Shown: one piece after another, positions 25,470 through 33,600 of the stretch
Layout of the letters: the number at the start of each line of letters is the position of its first letter
How positions within the stretch are numbered: position 1 is the first letter of the stretch
From: Cellulomonas chitinilytica
GTDB lineage: Bacteria > Actinomycetota > Actinomycetes > Actinomycetales > Cellulomonadaceae
DNA: 64,000 bases
Reading direction: 5' to 3'
NCBI RefSeq assembly: GCF_016862675.1
Contig: NZ_BONK01000002.1
Location: 62,001-126,000 of the forward strand
The notes under the pieces: generated by a model
What the model was told of the DNA's origin: nothing
What the model saw: only the letters and a program-made list of their open reading frames with translations
Database searches by the model: none
Program-made: the position numbers and the translations under genes

Positions 25470-25958
25470 TCAGAGCTGTTCGCGGATCGCGCGCATCGCC
25501 TTCTTGCGGACGGAGCGCTCGAGCCGGTCGAGGTAGAGCAGGCCGTCGAGGTGGTCGACCTCGTGCTGCAGGCAGCGGGCCATGAGCTCGGTGCCCTCGA
25601 CGACGACCTCCTTGCCGTCCAGGTCGGTGCCCACGACGCGGGCGTACCAGGCGCGGTGCGTCGGGTACCAGAGGCCGGGGACCGACAGGCAGCCCTCGTC
25701 GCCGTCCTGGTACTCGTCCTCGGACATCTCGACGATGACGGGGTTGAGGACGTAGCCGACCTCGTCGTCGATGTTCCACGAGAACGCGCGCAGGCTCACA
25801 CCGATCTGGTTCGCGGCGAGCCCGGCGCGGCCGTCGTGGTCCACGGTCTCGAGGAGGTCCTCGACGAGCGCGCGGACGCGGTCGTCGATCGTCGTGATCG
25901 GGTCGCACGGCGTGCGCAGGACGGGGTCTCCGACGGTCCGGATCTCTCGCATGGCCAT
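25470..25958 (-). CDS. def: Peptide deformylase
   Basis: A 162-residue metalloenzyme that removes the formyl group from nascent proteins. All three motifs are intact: GLAANQIG (46-53), EGCLSVPG with metal ligand C90, and HEVDHLDG with H132, E133 and H136. Either ATG 25958 or ATG 25952 (MREIRTVG) could be used; the latter matches the usual N-terminus better. It is monocistronic as far as can be seen. Confidence 0.94.
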   Translation of the reverse strand: MAMREIRTVGDPVLRTPCDPITTIDDRVRALVEDLLETVDHDGRAGLAANQIGVSLRAFSWNIDDEVGYVLNPVIVEMSEDEYQDGDEGCLSVPGLWYPTHRAWYARVVGTDLDGKEVVVEGTELMARCLQHEVDHLDGLLYLDRLERSVRKKAMRAIREQL

Positions 25959-26077
25959 GGGCCGATCCTTTCACGGACCGCACCCCCGCCGGGGCGCGTC
26001 CGTCGCGCGCGGGCTGGTGTGACGACCGAGACATCCGGATTGCCTGGGCAGCCGGGCGCCGCCGTCCTAGTCTTTGT

Positions 26078-26091
26078 ACTGACCGGTCAGT
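26078..26091. promoter_or_regulatory. Perfect palindrome, candidate TetR operator
   Basis: ACTGACCGGTCAGT is identical to its reverse complement. It lies 16 bp before the GTG of the ABC gene, just upstream of its AAGGAGG ribosome binding site, so it probably overlaps the transcription start. The third gene of this operon encodes a TetR regulator, the likely ligand. Confidence 0.65.
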
Positions 26092-26107
26092 TCAAGGAGG
26101 CTTCGCT

Positions 26108-26812
26108 GTGACCGACCTCGCCCCACCCCCCGCCGTCGACGCGCGCGACCTGTCGCTGCACGGCCGGCGCGGCGTCGTCTACGGCCCCGTCGACATGACC
26201 GTCGACCACGGCAGCCTCACGGTGCTGCACGGACCGCAGGGCGGCGGACGCACGAGCCTGCTGCTCACGCTCGCCGGCCGCATGGTTCCCGACCGCGACT
26301 CCCGGCTCACCGTGCTCGGGCACACGCTCCCGGCAGAGCGCCGTCCGGTGCAGGCCGTCGCCGCGCTCGCCGGGTTCTCCGGGATCGACGAGCTCGACGA
26401 GTCACTCACCGTCGGAGCGCTGCTCCGCGAGCGGCTCGGCTGGCTCAGCCCCTGGTACCGGCGCACGCCGGCGGTGACCGCGTCCGTCGCGAGCTCCTGG
26501 CTCGGTCGCGTCTTCGGGGACCGCGCGGTGCCCGACCCCGCGACGCTCGTCTGGGACCTCGACGAGGTCGACCTCCTCCTCGTGAGGATCGGGCTCGCCC
26601 TCGTCCAGCAGCCCGAGCTGCTCGTCGTCGACGACGTCGACCAGGTGCACGACGACGAGCGACGCCAGCTCGTCTGGTCCCGCCTCGAGGCGCTCGCCGC
26701 AGACGGGCTCACCGTCGTCGCGTCGTGCGCGTCCGCCGACGAGGTCGACCGCATGCGCTGGCAGCGCCCGCCGACCGTCGTCGCGCTCGCGACCGGCCCT
26801 CACCTCGACTGA
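26108..26812 (+). CDS. ABC-type ATPase with altered Walker motifs, YhgE partner
   Basis: A 234-residue ABC-family protein. The Walker A position reads GPQGGGRT (42-49), with Arg48 where Lys is nearly invariant. I cannot find an LSGGQ signature, and the Walker B region is LLVVDDVD (171-178) with Asp instead of the catalytic Glu. It may bind nucleotide weakly or act as a regulatory subunit. It is followed after 26 bp by the YhgE membrane gene and then tetR, an arrangement that suggests a joint export or envelope function. AAGGAGG precedes the GTG. Confidence 0.8.
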   Translation: MTDLAPPPAVDARDLSLHGRRGVVYGPVDMTVDHGSLTVLHGPQGGGRTSLLLTLAGRMVPDRDSRLTVLGHTLPAERRPVQAVAALAGFSGIDELDESLTVGALLRERLGWLSPWYRRTPAVTASVASSWLGRVFGDRAVPDPATLVWDLDEVDLLLVRIGLALVQQPELLVVDDVDQVHDDERRQLVWSRLEALAADGLTVVASCASADEVDRMRWQRPPTVVALATGPHLD

Positions 26813-26838
26813 CACCTCCAGCCACCAAGGACACCCCC

Positions 26839-28758
26839 GTGCTCTCCCTCACCTCAGGCAACGAGCTGCGCCGGTTCGGGCGCGGCACCATGCCCCGCCT
26901 CGCCGTCGTCGCGATGATCGTCGTCCCGCTCCTGTACGGCGTGCTGTACCTCTGGGCGTTCTGGAACCCCACGGGACACCTCGACCGGTTGCCCGTCGCC
27001 CTGGTGAACAGCGACACCGGTGCGCAGCGCGACGGCACCGCCGTGCACGCGGGCGACGACCTGGTCGACTCCCTGACCTCGTCGAACGACCTCGACTGGG
27101 TCGTCACCGACGCCGCCGACGCCACGGACGGGGTGCACGACGGGCGGTACTACTTCGCCGTGACCGTGCCCGCCGACTTCTCCACCGACCTCGTCTCCGC
27201 GGGCGGCGACGCCCCGACGTCCGCACAGATCGACGTCACGTACGACGACGCCAACTCGTTCCTCGTCAGCTCGCTCGGACGCTCCGCGATGGAGCGCATC
27301 CGTGCCGCCGTGTCCGCGACCGCCGGCGAGCAGGCCGTCGACGCCGTCCTCATCGGCCTCGGGCAGGCGCACGACGGGCTCGCCGACGCGTCCGACGGGG
27401 CGCTGCAGCTGCGGGACGCCGCCGAGCAGGTCGGAGGCGGAGCGCAGTCCGTGGCCGACGGCGCAGGCACGCTCGCGTCCGGCGCGCACGACGCCGCCGA
27501 CGGCGCCGCCCGCCTGACCTCGGGCGCCGGCACGCTCGCGACGGGTGCCGACCGGACCGCCGACGGCGCCGCCCAGGTCGCCGACGGGACCGCGCAGGTC
27601 GCCGACGGCGTGCACACCGCGGTCGGCCAGGTCGACGCGCTCGCCGCCGCCCTGCCCGCCACGACGGGCACGCTCGCCGACGTCGGCGCCTACCTCGGCG
27701 CGCAGGCGCAGGCCGGCGACCCGGCCGCCGCCGCGCTCCTCGGCCGGCTCCAGCAGGCGTCGTCGGCACTGCCGGACGCCGCGACGCTCTCCGCCGCCCG
27801 CAGCAGCCTCGGCGCGCTCGACGACGGCGCCCGCGCCGCCGCCGACGGAGCCGCGCAGGTCGCGGACGGGACCGCCCAGGTCGCCGCGGGCTCCACGACC
27901 CTCGCCTCAGGAGCGTCCTCGCTCGCCGACGGCACCGCGAAGGTCGCGGACGGAGCCAGCGCGCTCGCGGACGGCGCGACGACGCTCGCCGACGGCACCG
28001 ACCAGCTCAGCTCCGGGACGGGCACCCTCGCCGACTCCCTGGCCCAGGGCGCCGCCCAGGTCCCCGACGACACCGACGCCCAGCGCGCCGCCCGCGCCTC
28101 GACGCTCGCCACACCCGTCACGCTCTCCACGGACGACGTCGCGCGGGCCGAGGGCTTCGGCGAGGGGATCGCCCCGTTCTTCCTGCCGCTCGCGCTGTTC
28201 CTCGGCGGCGTCGTGACCTGGATGATCCTGCGCCCCGTGCCGCCGCGGGCGCTCGCGACCCCGCTGCCCGGGTGGCGGACCGCCCTCGCCGGCTACCTCC
28301 CGGCGGCCCTCGTCGGCGTGGTGCAGGTCGCCGCGCTGCTCGGTGTCATGCGGCTCGTCGGGCTCGATCCGACGCACCCCGTCGGCGCGCTCGCGTTCCT
28401 GCTGCTCGTGGTGGCGGCGTTCCTCGCGCTCCAGCAGACGATCCTGTCGCTCCTCGGCACGGCAGCCGGCCGGGTCGCGACCCTCGCGCTCCTCGTGCTG
28501 CAGCTCGCCTCGGCCGGCGGCACGTACCCCGTGGAGACGTCGCCCGCGTTCTTCCGGGCGATCCACCCGCTGCTCCCCCTGAGCTACGGCGTCGACGGCC
28601 TGCGCTCGCTGATCACCGGCACGCCCGACGCACGCCTGTGGACGGCGGTCGCCTACCTCGTCACGCTGCTGGTCGGCTCCCTCGCGGTGACGTCGTGGCG
28701 GGCCGGCCGGATGCGGACGTGGACGCTGAGCCGGCTCCACCCGGCGCTCTCGATCTGA
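26839..28758 (+). CDS. YhgE/Pip family membrane protein
   Basis: A 639-residue protein of the phage-infection-protein family. It has one N-terminal membrane helix (VVAMIVVPLLYGVLYLWAFW), a long extracytoplasmic section, and about five C-terminal helices in an ABC-2-permease-like block (from about residue 440). The middle carries many short repeats of the ADGAAQVADGTAQ type (about 200-420), probably a long extended or coiled structure. Some family members export or transfer cell-envelope components; the substrate here is unknown. GTG 26839 follows AAGGA. Confidence 0.88.
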   Translation: MLSLTSGNELRRFGRGTMPRLAVVAMIVVPLLYGVLYLWAFWNPTGHLDRLPVALVNSDTGAQRDGTAVHAGDDLVDSLTSSNDLDWVVTDAADATDGVHDGRYYFAVTVPADFSTDLVSAGGDAPTSAQIDVTYDDANSFLVSSLGRSAMERIRAAVSATAGEQAVDAVLIGLGQAHDGLADASDGALQLRDAAEQVGGGAQSVADGAGTLASGAHDAADGAARLTSGAGTLATGADRTADGAAQVADGTAQVADGVHTAVGQVDALAAALPATTGTLADVGAYLGAQAQAGDPAAAALLGRLQQASSALPDAATLSAARSSLGALDDGARAAADGAAQVADGTAQVAAGSTTLASGASSLADGTAKVADGASALADGATTLADGTDQLSSGTGTLADSLAQGAAQVPDDTDAQRAARASTLATPVTLSTDDVARAEGFGEGIAPFFLPLALFLGGVVTWMILRPVPPRALATPLPGWRTALAGYLPAALVGVVQVAALLGVMRLVGLDPTHPVGALAFLLLVVAAFLALQQTILSLLGTAAGRVATLALLVLQLASAGGTYPVETSPAFFRAIHPLLPLSYGVDGLRSLITGTPDARLWTAVAYLVTLLVGSLAVTSWRAGRMRTWTLSRLHPALSI

Positions 28759-28792
28759 TCCGTCTGATCCGGCCATCTGATCCGGCCATCTG
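28754..28792 (+). repeat. Short tandem repeat at the end of the YhgE gene
   Basis: A 13-bp unit TCTGATCCGGCCA occurs twice in tandem, flanked by partial copies (TCTGATCCG before, TCTGG after). It begins at the stop codon of the YhgE gene and ends 14 bp before tetR. It could be replication slippage or a binding site. Confidence 0.7.
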
Positions 28793-28806
28793 GGAGGCTG
28801 ACGGGC

Positions 28807-29349
28807 ATGCGGTCGACGGACACCCGGGAGCACATCGTCGAGGCGGCGCTCGCGCTCGTCGCCGAGCGGGGGTTCAGCGCGACCTCCGTCGACGAGATCG
28901 CCGCCGCCGCGCACGTGGCGAAGGGCAGCGTGTTCTACAACTTCGGGTCCAAGACCGGCCTCTTCGAGGCGATCATCTCGGAGGGGGTCAGCCGACTGAC
29001 CGTCGCGCTGCGTGCGGCGGCGGACGGGCTGCACGGCCGCGCGGCGCTCGAGGCGCTGGTGGCCGAGCTCCTGCGTCAGGTGCAGCAGCACCCCGACTTC
29101 GCGAAGGTCATGGTCGCCGAGGCGTTCCGCACGGGGCGGTCGTGGCAGGACTCGATCCGGCAGCTGCGCGACGAGTCGATCGGCACGTTCGCGGCGGTCG
29201 TCGCCGAGGCGTGGCCCGACCGGGACCCGTCGATCACCGCGGCCACCGTGTTCGGGGGGACGCTCCTCGCCGGGCTCGAGTGGCTGGCGTTCCAGCCCGA
29301 GCGCTCGCCCGACGACGTGTGCCGCGCGGTCCTCGACGCGGTGCACTGA
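28807..29349 (+). CDS. TetR family repressor
   Basis: A 180-residue regulator. The N-terminal HTH is typical: IVEAALALVAERGFSATSVD, then DEIAAAAHVAKGSVFYNFGSK. The C-terminal half is the ligand-binding and dimer domain. It ends the operon with the ABC and YhgE genes, so it most likely senses the exported compound and controls the palindrome at 26078. A GGGAGG ribosome binding site lies upstream. Confidence 0.93.
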   Translation: MRSTDTREHIVEAALALVAERGFSATSVDEIAAAAHVAKGSVFYNFGSKTGLFEAIISEGVSRLTVALRAAADGLHGRAALEALVAELLRQVQQHPDFAKVMVAEAFRTGRSWQDSIRQLRDESIGTFAAVVAEAWPDRDPSITAATVFGGTLLAGLEWLAFQPERSPDDVCRAVLDAVH

Positions 29350-29400
29350 CCGCGGTCGTGCCGGGTCCCGCGTTCGCTCGCGGACACGCCCCGAACAGCA

Positions 29401-29437
29401 CGACGCCGGTGGTGACTGGTCGTCACCACCGGCGTCG
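29401..29437. terminator. Bidirectional terminator between tetR and bldC
   Basis: A perfect 16-bp stem (CGACGCCGGTGGTGAC with its complement) and a 5-nt loop. It lies between the convergent tetR and bldC genes. The rest of 29350-29477 shows nothing further. Confidence 0.8.
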
Positions 29438-29477
29438 TCGCGCCCTGGATCGACCAGGGCTCAGAGCTGTGAAGAGG

Positions 29478-29702
29478 TCACTCGCCCGCGCGCTGCGTGG
29501 GGACGCCCGTGAGGAGCTGCCGAACCTCGGACTCGTGGAACCGACGGTGGCCGCCGAGGGTGCGGACGGCGGACAGCTTGCCGGCCTGCGCCCAGCGCGT
29601 CACGGTCTTGGGGTCCACGCGGAACAGCACAGCCACCTCACCGGGCGTGAGCAGAGCACCCTGCGAGAGGGGGGCGTCCGTGGTGGGGGTGGACAGAGCC
29701 AT
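29478..29702 (-). CDS. bldC: BldC-type MerR-like DNA-binding protein
   Basis: A 74-residue protein that is a single MerR-type winged helix: LLTPGEVAVLFRVDPKTVTR, then WAQAGKLSAVRTLGGHRRF and a final VRQLLTGVP. This closely follows Streptomyces BldC as I remember it; there BldC binds DNA as head-to-tail oligomers and delays sporulation. The organism here is probably not a sporulator, so the target genes are unknown. An AAGGAGA ribosome binding site precedes the ATG. A cyclic-di-GMP-I-like riboswitch occupies the leader directly upstream. Confidence 0.9.
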   Translation of the reverse strand: MALSTPTTDAPLSQGALLTPGEVAVLFRVDPKTVTRWAQAGKLSAVRTLGGHRRFHESEVRQLLTGVPTQRAGE

Positions 29703-29718
29703 GTCGTTCTCCTTGTCG

Positions 29719-29795
29719 TTCGGTAGCTCGGCTGGCCCTGTAGGCCCCGTGGCTTTGCGTCCCCGCCTTGCAGCGGGTTTGCCGTTTGTCGCTGA
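29719..29795 (-). promoter_or_regulatory. Cyclic-di-GMP-I (GEMM) riboswitch in the bldC leader
   Basis: On the minus strand the leader reads CGGCAAACC, then a short stem CCGCT-GCAA-GGCGG with a GNRA tetraloop, then GGACGCAAAGCCACGGGGCC, a TACA loop region and AGCCGAGCTACCG. GGCAAACC, the GCAA loop, GACGCAAAGCC and the closing GCCG segment in this order are the hallmarks of the GEMM-I aptamer. The 3' end is about 6 nt from the bldC ribosome binding site, and no U-tract is present, so control would be at translation initiation. Confidence 0.85.
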
Positions 29796-29956
29796 CAACA
29801 AGGAACTATGCCCGAAACTGGACACCTGTGCAACAACGTCCAGCACCTGTTTCGTCGGCAAACGGGTGATTTCAGATCGGACGCATCCGGACGCTCCGGA
29901 TGCGCCACGGGCCTTGCTGGACGCGCGTCCAAGTGTCGTCGCAGGTCAGCGCGTCG

Positions 29957-30766
29957 TCAGACCTTGCCGAACCGGGCACGGACGAACGAGTACACCCCGA
30001 ACGCCATCAGCCCGACCGCGACGAGAGCCAGCAGGAGATCACCCGCAGGCTGCTGCTGGAGCGTCCGCAGCGCCGTGTCGATCCCGCCTGCTTCCTGCGG
30101 GTTGGCGTGCCAGGCCGCCACGACGAACAGCACCCCGACGACGGCCAGGGCGACCCCCTTCGCGACGTACCCGACCATCCCCGACCACCGGACCGCCGTC
30201 CCCACGCGCCCGCCCGGCAGGGCGCGCAGGTCCCGCAGGAACTTCTGCCGCAGCCCCTTGACCACGTGGTAGACGCCGACCACGACCACCGCCGCACCCA
30301 CCACGCCCACGAGCAGCCGCCCACCCGGCGCCTGCATCAGACGGGCGGTCGTGTCCGTCGTCTGCTGGTCGCTCGAGCTGCCGCCGCCCGTCGCGAACGC
30401 GTACGACGTCACGGCGAGCGCCAGGTAGACGACCGCCTTGGCCGCCGCCTTGGCCCGCTCACCCCTCGACCGCTCCCCCGGCCCGGACGACGCACCCGGC
30501 CGGCCACGCAGCGCGATCGCCGCCTGCCACGCACCCAGCGCGACGAACGCCACGACCGCGAACCACAGCACCACCGCACCGAAGGGTGTCTGCGCCACCG
30601 TCTGCAGCGCACCGGACTGGTCCGCCTCCTTCGACTCGTCGCCCAGCGCGAGCCGCAGCGCCAGCAGGCCGATGAGACCGTGCAGCACACCGCTCACCAC
30701 GTACCCGCACCGGGCCGCCAGCTCCCACGAACGCTCCGCCTGCGCGGTGCCCGACTGCGTCGCCAT
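29957..30766 (-). CDS. DUF1206 family membrane protein
   Basis: A 269-residue protein with six membrane segments arranged as three repeated pairs, each containing a YVV/YLA-type start and GLLALRLALG- or VYHVVKGLRQKF-like segments; this threefold layout is that of DUF1206. The function is unknown. It lies upstream of bldC on the same strand, separated by about 160 bp beyond the riboswitch, and has its own promoter region next to tRNA-Met. Confidence 0.85.
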   Translation of the reverse strand: MATQSGTAQAERSWELAARCGYVVSGVLHGLIGLLALRLALGDESKEADQSGALQTVAQTPFGAVVLWFAVVAFVALGAWQAAIALRGRPGASSGPGERSRGERAKAAAKAVVYLALAVTSYAFATGGGSSSDQQTTDTTARLMQAPGGRLLVGVVGAAVVVVGVYHVVKGLRQKFLRDLRALPGGRVGTAVRWSGMVGYVAKGVALAVVGVLFVVAAWHANPQEAGGIDTALRTLQQQPAGDLLLALVAVGLMAFGVYSFVRARFGKV

Positions 30767-30866
30767 GGCCGTCTCCCGTCCTCGTTCGGTCCGCGCCGAT
30801 GGTGGCAGGACCGGGACGTGTCGGCGACCGGTGGCACCCGGTGCCGTAGCCTGAGCGGCGTCCTCG

Positions 30867-30940
30867 GGGGCAGTAGCTCAGCCGGTCAGAGCAGCGGACT
30901 CATAATCCGTGGGTCGTGGGTTCAAGCCCCACCTGCCCCA
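30867..30940 (+). tRNA. tRNA with anticodon CAT (probably elongator Met)
   Basis: Acceptor GGGGCAG/CTGCCCC, D-arm TAGCTCAGCC, anticodon stem GCGGA/TCCGT around loop CTCATAA (anticodon CAT), and T-arm GTGGG-TTCAAGC-CCCAC. The first base pair is G-C, so it is not an initiator tRNA. Elongator methionine is most likely; an isoleucine tRNA modified with lysidine is the alternative. No CCA is encoded. Confidence 0.85.
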
Positions 30941-31056
30941 CCCCGCGCAACGCCGACGTCGTCGACACGCCGTCGCCCGCTCCGGCCGCCGTGCGGCACG
31001 CCGTCGTCGGCCCTAGCGTCACCGGTGCGAGCACACCGCCCCGACCGGAGGCCCCG

Positions 31057-31545
31057 ATGTCCGTCACCGACGAGTACCTCGAGAACAACCGCCGCTACGC
31101 CGCCGGGTTCACCGGCCCGCTCCCCCTGCCCCCGTCCAAGCACGTCGCCGTCGTCGCCTGCATGGACGCCCGCCTCGACGTCCACGGGCTGCTGGGGCTC
31201 GCGCCCGGTGAGGCGCACGTCATCCGCAACGCCGGCGGCGCCGTCACCGACGACGTCATCCGCTCCCTCGCCATCAGCCAGCGCCTCCTCGGCACCCGCG
31301 AGGTCGTGCTGGTCCACCACACCGACTGCGGGATGCTCACGTTCACGGACGACGCGTTCAAGCAGTCGATCCAGGACGAGACCGGCATCCGGCCGCCGTG
31401 GGCCGCGGAGGCGTTCTCCGACCTCGCCGTCGACGTGCGGCAGTCGATCGCCCGGATCACCGCCAGCCCGTTCGTCCCGCACACCGACGCCGTGCGCGGC
31501 TTCGTGTTCGACGTCGCGACGGGGCTGCTCGACGAGGTCGTCTGA
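31057..31545 (+). CDS. Beta-class carbonic anhydrase
   Basis: A 162-residue enzyme interconverting carbon dioxide and bicarbonate. Zinc ligands are visible as C35 (with D37 in CMDARLD), H88 and C91 in HHTDCGM, and HVIRNAGG marks the active-site loop. The ATG follows CGGAGG. It may supply bicarbonate for carboxylases such as those making malonyl-CoA. It stands alone, 116 bp after the tRNA gene. Confidence 0.92.
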   Translation: MSVTDEYLENNRRYAAGFTGPLPLPPSKHVAVVACMDARLDVHGLLGLAPGEAHVIRNAGGAVTDDVIRSLAISQRLLGTREVVLVHHTDCGMLTFTDDAFKQSIQDETGIRPPWAAEAFSDLAVDVRQSIARITASPFVPHTDAVRGFVFDVATGLLDEVV

Positions 31546-31609
31546 CGACGGCACCGACCCACCTCCCCAGGTGCGCCGGGCGACCCTCGCGCGCCGGTAC
31601 CGTGATGCG

Positions 31610-32122
31610 GTGCCACTGTTCTCCCGACGGCGACGCCTCCCCGCCGCCGAACGCGCCCGCCTCGACCTGCTGCCCGGCGACTCCGTCCTCGCGTCGACCG
31701 AGCTCGTCGACGGCCAGTGGGTCGTCGCGTCCCGACGCGCCCTGCACGTCCTCGGCGCCGCCGAGGTCGCCCGGTCGCCGTGGTGCGACGTCGACGGCGG
31801 CACGCTCGACCCCACGACGCGCACCCTGACGGTCCGGTGGGTGTGGGGATCGACCAGCCGGCTCGTGTTCCCCGAGGAGCCCGGCGCGCGCACCTTCAGC
31901 CAGGCGTTCCGCGAGCGGGTCCAGCAGTCCGTCGTGCACGTGGTCACCGCGGTCGTCCCCGACGGCCGCCGGGTCAAGGTCGCGCTGCGGCGCGACGAGG
32001 ACGGTGAGCTCTTCACCCAGGTGATCCCGGACGGCGCCGTCGACCTCACCGACCCTGCCGTGACGACCGCCGTCGACGCTGCTGAGGCCGAGATCCGGGA
32101 CGCCGTGGGGCTCCCCCGCTGA
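31610..32122 (+). CDS. Conserved hypothetical soluble protein
   Basis: A 170-residue protein starting at GTG 31610 (MPLFSRRRRLPAAERA). Its middle, including VVASRRALHVLG and RLVFPEEPGARTFSQAFRERV, resembles actinobacterial proteins of unknown function with a PH-like beta barrel, but I cannot name a family. No signal peptide or membrane segment is visible. It begins 64 bp after the carbonic anhydrase gene; the huge open frame extending back to 29900 is a shadow. Confidence 0.7.
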   Translation: MPLFSRRRRLPAAERARLDLLPGDSVLASTELVDGQWVVASRRALHVLGAAEVARSPWCDVDGGTLDPTTRTLTVRWVWGSTSRLVFPEEPGARTFSQAFRERVQQSVVHVVTAVVPDGRRVKVALRRDEDGELFTQVIPDGAVDLTDPAVTTAVDAAEAEIRDAVGLPR

Positions 32123-32189
32123 CACCGTGCGGGCCCCCAGGGGTGTCCGAGGCACCCCCGAACGGCTGCTAGAGTTTCTTCCCGCACGA

Positions 32190-32265
<76 letters not shown>

Positions 32266-32281
32266 GCAGTCACCGCAGGTC

Positions 32282-32305
32282 AAGGCCCCCTCTCGAGGGG
32301 GCCTT
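32282..32305 (+). terminator. Terminator after tRNA-Asn
   Basis: AAGGCCCCCT-CTCG-AGGGGGCCTT, a perfect 10-bp stem 16 bp after the tRNA. The tail (CGTGCTG) has no clear U-run. Confidence 0.75.
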
Positions 32306-32395
32306 CGTGCTGTCGGGCCAGATGCGTGCCCGATCCGGCGGCCACGTCGTTCGCTCATGCCTGAGGGTGTCCGCGGCTCGTGCGAGCATGCGGAC

Positions 32396-33583
32396 GTGAC
32401 TCAGACGGCCCCGACCACCTGGCAGCCCGGGTCGCTGCGTGCAGCCGCCGGTGGCCTGGCCGCCCTGACGCTCGCCACCTTCGTGGCCCTCACCACCGAG
32501 CTGGTGCCGGTCGGTCTGCTGCCGCAGATGAGCGACGACCTCGGCGTGACCGAGTCGATCGCAGGCCTCCTCGTCACCGTGTACGCGTTCATGGTCGCTG
32601 CCCTGGCGATCCCCCTGACGCTCGGCACCCGGCGGCTGCCGCGCAAGGGGCTTCTGCTCGTCACTCTCGCCGCGTACACGGCCAGCAACCTGCTCGTCGG
32701 GATCGCACCCGGGTTCGGGGTCGTCGCCGCCGGACGGGCGCTCGGCGGTGTCGCGCACGCGCTGTTCTTCTCGCTGAGCATCGGGTACGGGTCCCGGCTG
32801 GTCGCACCGCGGTTCACGGGTCGCGCGCTCGCCCTCGTCACGGCCGGGGCGTCGGCCGGGCTCGTGCTCGGCGTGCCGCTGTCCACCACGCTCGGAGTCG
32901 CCGTCGGGTGGCGCAACGGATTCCTCGTCCTCGCGGCGGCGTGCGGGGTCGCCACCGTCCTCGTCGCGACCCTGCTGCCCGGGGTGTCGGCCGACGACGC
33001 ACCGCACGCCGACGGCACCCGGACGGCCCGTCGTGCCCGGCTCGGGATCGTGTCGGTGTCCAACACGCTCACGTACCTCGGCCAGTACGTCGTCTACACG
33101 TACGTCTCGGTGATCCTGCTGGCCAGCGGTCTGCGCGAGACCGCCGTCGGGCCCGTGCTGCTCGGCCTGGGAGCGGTCGGTCTGCTCGGCACGGCGTACG
33201 CCGCGACGTCGTTGGACCGGCACCCTCGCCGGGGCACCGTCGTGGTCCACGCGGGCATGGCCCTCGGGCTGCTCGCGGTCGGCCTGACGTTCCCGACGAC
33301 GGCCGGCGTGCTGGCCGGGGCCGCGCTCTGGTGCGGGTCGTTCGGCGCGATGGCGTCGGTGTTCCAGACGGCCGCGATCCGCACCCGCGGCGGTTCGCCC
33401 GACGTCATCGGCGCGCTGGTCAACTCGACCGCGAACATCGGCATCGGCGGCGGCGCCGCGCTCGGCGCCCTCGTGCTCGTCGGCCCCGGGCTCGAGGCGC
33501 TGCCGTTCGTCGGCGCCGGGCTGGTGGTCGCGAGCCTCGTCGTGATCCTCGTGGCCCGCACCGCGTTCCCGGCGAAGCCCTGA
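32396..33583 (+). CDS. MFS transporter (DHA1-like drug or sugar exporter)
   Basis: A 395-residue protein with about 12 membrane helices. Family marks are VALTTELVPVGLLPQMSDDL in the first helix region and VTVYAFMVAALAIPLTLGTR with a charged loop (TRRLPRKGL) after the second and third helices. It resembles the arabinose-efflux/chloramphenicol-resistance branch of DHA1. The substrate is unknown. GTG 32396 was chosen; the in-frame ATG at 32357 adds 13 residues unlike the family. Confidence 0.87.
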   Translation: MTQTAPTTWQPGSLRAAAGGLAALTLATFVALTTELVPVGLLPQMSDDLGVTESIAGLLVTVYAFMVAALAIPLTLGTRRLPRKGLLLVTLAAYTASNLLVGIAPGFGVVAAGRALGGVAHALFFSLSIGYGSRLVAPRFTGRALALVTAGASAGLVLGVPLSTTLGVAVGWRNGFLVLAAACGVATVLVATLLPGVSADDAPHADGTRTARRARLGIVSVSNTLTYLGQYVVYTYVSVILLASGLRETAVGPVLLGLGAVGLLGTAYAATSLDRHPRRGTVVVHAGMALGLLAVGLTFPTTAGVLAGAALWCGSFGAMASVFQTAAIRTRGGSPDVIGALVNSTANIGIGGGAALGALVLVGPGLEALPFVGAGLVVASLVVILVARTAFPAKP

Positions 33584-33600
33584 CCCGGGCTTAGCCCGGG
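33584..33600. terminator. Hairpin shared by convergent MFS and ABC genes
   Basis: CCCGGGC-TTA-GCCCGGG, a 7-bp stem whose loop is the stop codon of the minus-strand ABC gene. It begins right after the MFS stop codon. It is short, so termination is uncertain. Confidence 0.4.

Noticed and set aside
27400..28050. Regular GCCGACGG-type DNA repeats that look like a CRISPR or satellite array
   Set aside because: Units vary in sequence and length and stay in frame with the ADG protein repeats of the YhgE gene; there are no constant repeats with unique spacers.
30867..30940. Reading this tRNA as tRNA-Ile2 (lysidine) or initiator Met
   Set aside because: The first pair is G-C, ruling out an initiator. 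An Ile2 identity cannot be excluded by eye, but elongator Met is the simpler call.
29900..32122. 740-residue plus-strand open frame
   Set aside because: It runs antisense to DUF1206, through the tRNA gene and out of frame across the carbonic anhydrase. Only the part from 31610 is supported.
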